From: Pandoraea cepalis
GTDB lineage: Bacteria; Pseudomonadota; Gammaproteobacteria; Burkholderiales; Burkholderiaceae
DNA length: 64,000 nucleotides
Direction of reading: 5' to 3'
NCBI RefSeq assembly: GCF_902459665.1
Contig: NZ_CABPSL010000007.1
Coordinates: forward strand, 62,001-126,000
Part shown: positions 61,917-64,000 of the stretch, piece after piece
Layout: every line of letters begins with the position of its first letter
Numbering within the stretch: position 1 is the stretch's first letter
The notes under the pieces: model-generated
Database searches by the model: none
What the model was told of the DNA's origin: nothing
The model's input: the letters and a program-made list of their open reading frames with translations, nothing else
Translations under genes and position numbers: made by a program

Positions 61917-62111
61917 ATGAATATCAATGTGGGCGGTGTGGACCGTGGGCTGCGAATCGTCGCCGGCGCGGTGCTGATGATGCTTGCGGCCACCGGGACC
62001 ATCGGCTGGTGGGGGTGGCTGGGGCTGATTGCCGTGATCACCGGGCTGGTCCGGTTCTGTCCGCTCTACTCGCTGTTCGGCATCAGCAGTTGCAAGACAC
62101 GGGGTCGCTGA
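61917..62111 (+). CDS. DUF2892 (YgaP transmembrane-like) small membrane protein
   Basis: 64 residues with two membrane helices (about 13-30 and 32-48) joined by a tight GWWGW turn, then CPLYSLFGISSCKTRGR. This is the DUF2892/YgaP_TM family, found alone or fused to rhodanese domains. The two cysteines (FCPLY and SSCK) are conserved in the family and may relay persulfide or sense sulfur species. It is 17 bases after pdo with its own weak ribosome binding site. Confidence 0.88.
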   Translation: MNINVGGVDRGLRIVAGAVLMMLAATGTIGWWGWLGLIAVITGLVRFCPLYSLFGISSCKTRGR

Positions 62112-62194
62112 CCCCATCGCTCGGACGGCACCGGCGCGGCTTTGCCCCCGAAATGCCGACGCCGAAGCACCTATCGTCACCGAGGAGACACTCC

Positions 62195-63862
62195 ATGAAT
62201 ATCAAGCAACTGACGGCGCAATTGTCCGTCTGCGCGCAGGTCTCGCCTGCCGACGTTCCGGACATTGCTGCCGCCGGCTTCAAGTCCATCATCTGCAACC
62301 GGCCGGACGGCGAAGCCGCCGACCAACCCAGCTTTCGCGAAGTGGAGCAGCAGGCTCAGGCGGCAGGGCTGGAAATCCGCTACTTGCCGGTGACACCCGG
62401 CAGGGTTTCCGACGAACAGGCCGCGCAGTTCGATCAACTGCTCGACGTGTTGCCCAAGCCGATCCTTGCGTATTGCCGCAGTGGCATGCGAAGCACGACG
62501 CTGTGGGGACTCTCGCGCGCCGATCGCCTGTCCACCGGCGAAATCCTCAAGCGCGCCGAAGCGTGCGGCTACGACCTGAGCGCGGTGGTGCGCCGGATCT
62601 CACAGACCGCTGCCACGCCGTTCACTGTCGCTGATTCGACCCACCGGGTCGTCATCGTGGGCGGCGGTGCGGCCGGCATATCCGTGGCGTCGAGTCTGCT
62701 GGCCCGCCAGCCGGGCCTCGACATCGCCATCATCGATCCCGCCGACGTGCATTACTACCAGCCTGGATGGACGCTGGTGGGCCGCGGGGTATTCAAGCCC
62801 GCACAAACCGCCAGGGTCATGGGGTCGCTGATTCCGCGCGGCGTGCGCTGGATCAAGTCGGCTGTCGCAGGCTTCGAACCGGAGCGCAACGCGGTCTTGC
62901 TCGAAGGGTGCCGGGTCGTGAAGTACGAGCAGTTGATTGTGTGCCCGGGGTTGAAACTGAACTGGGAGGGTATCGAAGGGCTCACGGATACGCTGGGGCG
63001 CAATGGCGTGACGTCGAATTACCGCTACGATCTCGCGCCCTACACGTGGGAGTTGGTCGAGCGCTTCAAAGGCGGCAATGCGCTGTTCACCCAACCGCCG
63101 ATGCCGATCAAATGCGCCGGCGCGCCTCAGAAAGCGATGTACCTCTCGTGCGACGCGTGGCGACGCGCCGGTGTGCTCGACCAGTCTCACGTGAAGTTCT
63201 TCTCGGCCGGTAATGCCCTGTTCGGCGTGCCGGAATACGTACCGGCCCTCATGGAGTATGTGAAGTCCTATGCCATCGATCTCAATTTCGGCCACAACCT
63301 GACGGCCGTCGACGGCGTACGCAAGATCGCGACCTTCAGCGCGGCATCCGCCCAGGGTGACGCCGGAAAAATCGAAGTTCCGTTCGACATGATCCACGTG
63401 GTGCCGCCACAAACGGCGCCCGACTTCGTCAGCCGCAGTCCGCTGGCCGATCCCGCCGGGTGGATCGACGTCGATCAGGAGACGCTGCAGCACAAGCACT
63501 TCAGCAATATCTTCGGACTGGGAGACGCCAGTAACTCGCCCAACGCGAAAACTGCTGCGGCCGCGCGAAAGCAGGCGCCGGTGGTGGCGCACAACGTGCT
63601 CTTCAACCTTGGCCTCAAACGCGGGCAGGCACGCTACGACGGTTACGGATCGTGCCCGCTGACGGTGGAGCGCGGCAAGATCGTGCTGGCCGAGTTCAAG
63701 TACGGTGGAAAGCTCGCGCCCAGCTTTCCTTCCTGGCTGATCGACGGCACGCGCCCCTCGCGTCTGGCGTGGCTGCTCAAGGAGCGCATTCTGCCGCCGC
63801 TCTATTGGGAAGGCATGCTCAAAGGCCATGAGTGGATGGCACAGCCGGAAATGGTCGGCTGA
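62195..63862 (+). CDS. sqr: DUF442-sulfide:quinone oxidoreductase fusion
   Basis: 555 residues in two parts. Residues 1-135 are a DUF442/TIGR01244 domain, a dual-specificity-phosphatase-like sulfurtransferase, with the active cysteine loop in YCRSGMRS (C94). Residues 150-555 are a flavoprotein of the type II SQR group: FAD loop VVIVGGGAAGISVASSLL, the redox cysteines in KCAGAPQK (C307) and SCPLT (C487), matching the human SQOR pair, and the FAD motif IFGLGDASN. It should oxidise sulfide to a persulfide, give electrons to quinone, and possibly hand the sulfur to the attached domain. CGAGGAG lies before the ATG. The frame is open upstream but homology starts here. Confidence 0.88.
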   Translation: MNIKQLTAQLSVCAQVSPADVPDIAAAGFKSIICNRPDGEAADQPSFREVEQQAQAAGLEIRYLPVTPGRVSDEQAAQFDQLLDVLPKPILAYCRSGMRSTTLWGLSRADRLSTGEILKRAEACGYDLSAVVRRISQTAATPFTVADSTHRVVIVGGGAAGISVASSLLARQPGLDIAIIDPADVHYYQPGWTLVGRGVFKPAQTARVMGSLIPRGVRWIKSAVAGFEPERNAVLLEGCRVVKYEQLIVCPGLKLNWEGIEGLTDTLGRNGVTSNYRYDLAPYTWELVERFKGGNALFTQPPMPIKCAGAPQKAMYLSCDAWRRAGVLDQSHVKFFSAGNALFGVPEYVPALMEYVKSYAIDLNFGHNLTAVDGVRKIATFSAASAQGDAGKIEVPFDMIHVVPPQTAPDFVSRSPLADPAGWIDVDQETLQHKHFSNIFGLGDASNSPNAKTAAAARKQAPVVAHNVLFNLGLKRGQARYDGYGSCPLTVERGKIVLAEFKYGGKLAPSFPSWLIDGTRPSRLAWLLKERILPPLYWEGMLKGHEWMAQPEMVG

Positions 63863-63902
63863 TGCGCGCTCGTTCTATGACAACCCATCGAGATCCTTTG
63901 CC

Positions 63903-64000
63903 ATGACTGTCAGTCTGTTGCTGGGCGCCATCGTCGGCTGCATCATGGGCCTGACCGGCGCCGGCGGCGGTATCCTCGCGATTCCGCTGCTGGTGTTCGG
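63903..64000 (+). CDS. TauE/SafE family transporter (start only)
   Basis: The first 32 residues of a protein cut by the window end: MTVSLLLGAIVGCIMGLTG then AGGGILAIPLL. This is the first helix and GAGGG-x-AIP motif of the TauE/SafE/YfcA family, putative sulfite or sulfonate exporters. Next to persulfide dioxygenase and SQR, which end in sulfite, export of sulfite is the natural guess. Confidence 0.8.
   Translation, partial: MTVSLLLGAIVGCIMGLTGAGGGILAIPLLVF

Overview
The window is a dense, high-GC chromosomal segment with core-genome gene order typical of Burkholderiaceae (Betaproteobacteria). An mlaFEDACB cluster, an ibaG-murA-hisGDCB-HAFIE-hinT-tatABC superoperon and the degS/NIF3-petABC-sspAB block all point there. 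Pandoraea or a near relative is my best guess; the genus is inference only. No prophage, integrase, CRISPR array or plasmid genes are visible. The only mobile-type gene is one REP-associated tyrosine transposase (RAYT).

Layout. 1-4.6 kb: the 3' end of msrQ, then lysA/lptM, cyaY and the penicillin-binding protein mrcA. 4.8-12.1 kb: a pilus assembly operon pilM-pilN-[pilO and secretin pilQ in one uninterrupted frame], running into aroK, aroB and dgt. 12.1-15.8 kb: a DUF883 protein, two OmpW-family porins in tandem, and the RAYT with short TCTGACCC repeats. 15.8-22.5 kb: gltBD glutamate synthase with a good sigma-70 promoter and a strong terminator. 22.5-26.4 kb: uronate dehydrogenase plus aldarolactonase, converging on a YddA/SbmA-type ABC exporter. 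26.6-31 kb: a TPP riboswitch, an unannotated-looking leader ORF with a sequestered ribosome binding site, thiOSGE, and a GNAT gene. 31.1-37.4 kb: Mla phospholipid transport and a YadGH-type ABC transporter. 37.4-50.1 kb: ibaG, murA, the histidine operon (interrupted by a secreted unknown protein and by marC), a DUF4870 protein, hinT and tatABC. 50.2-57.4 kb: a DegS-like protease, NIF3, mscL, cytochrome bc1 petABC, sspAB and tRNA-Thr. 57.5-64 kb: a PAS-GGDEF diguanylate cyclase, a small unknown protein, and a FisR-controlled sulfide/persulfide oxidation cluster (fisR, persulfide dioxygenase, a DUF2892 membrane protein, a DUF442-SQR fusion and a TauE-type transporter cut by the window end).

How the genes work together. 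Envelope functions dominate: PBP1A, MurA, Mla lipid transport, type IV pilus secretin, OmpW and MscL. TatABC should export the Rieske protein PetA encoded nearby, since PetA carries a twin-arginine motif. GltBD and the His pathway share glutamine/glutamate metabolism. FisR has three cysteines spaced as in the described polysulfide sensor and sits beside paired palindromes and a sigma-54-like promoter, so the sulfur cluster looks like a self-contained sensing and detoxification unit.

Most interesting points: the PilO-PilQ fusion with no recognisable PilP; the riboswitch-leader ORF arrangement ahead of thiO; the complete FisR regulatory architecture with a DUF442-SQR fusion; the unknown secreted protein inside the his operon; and the RAYT-associated repeats next to the gltB promoter.
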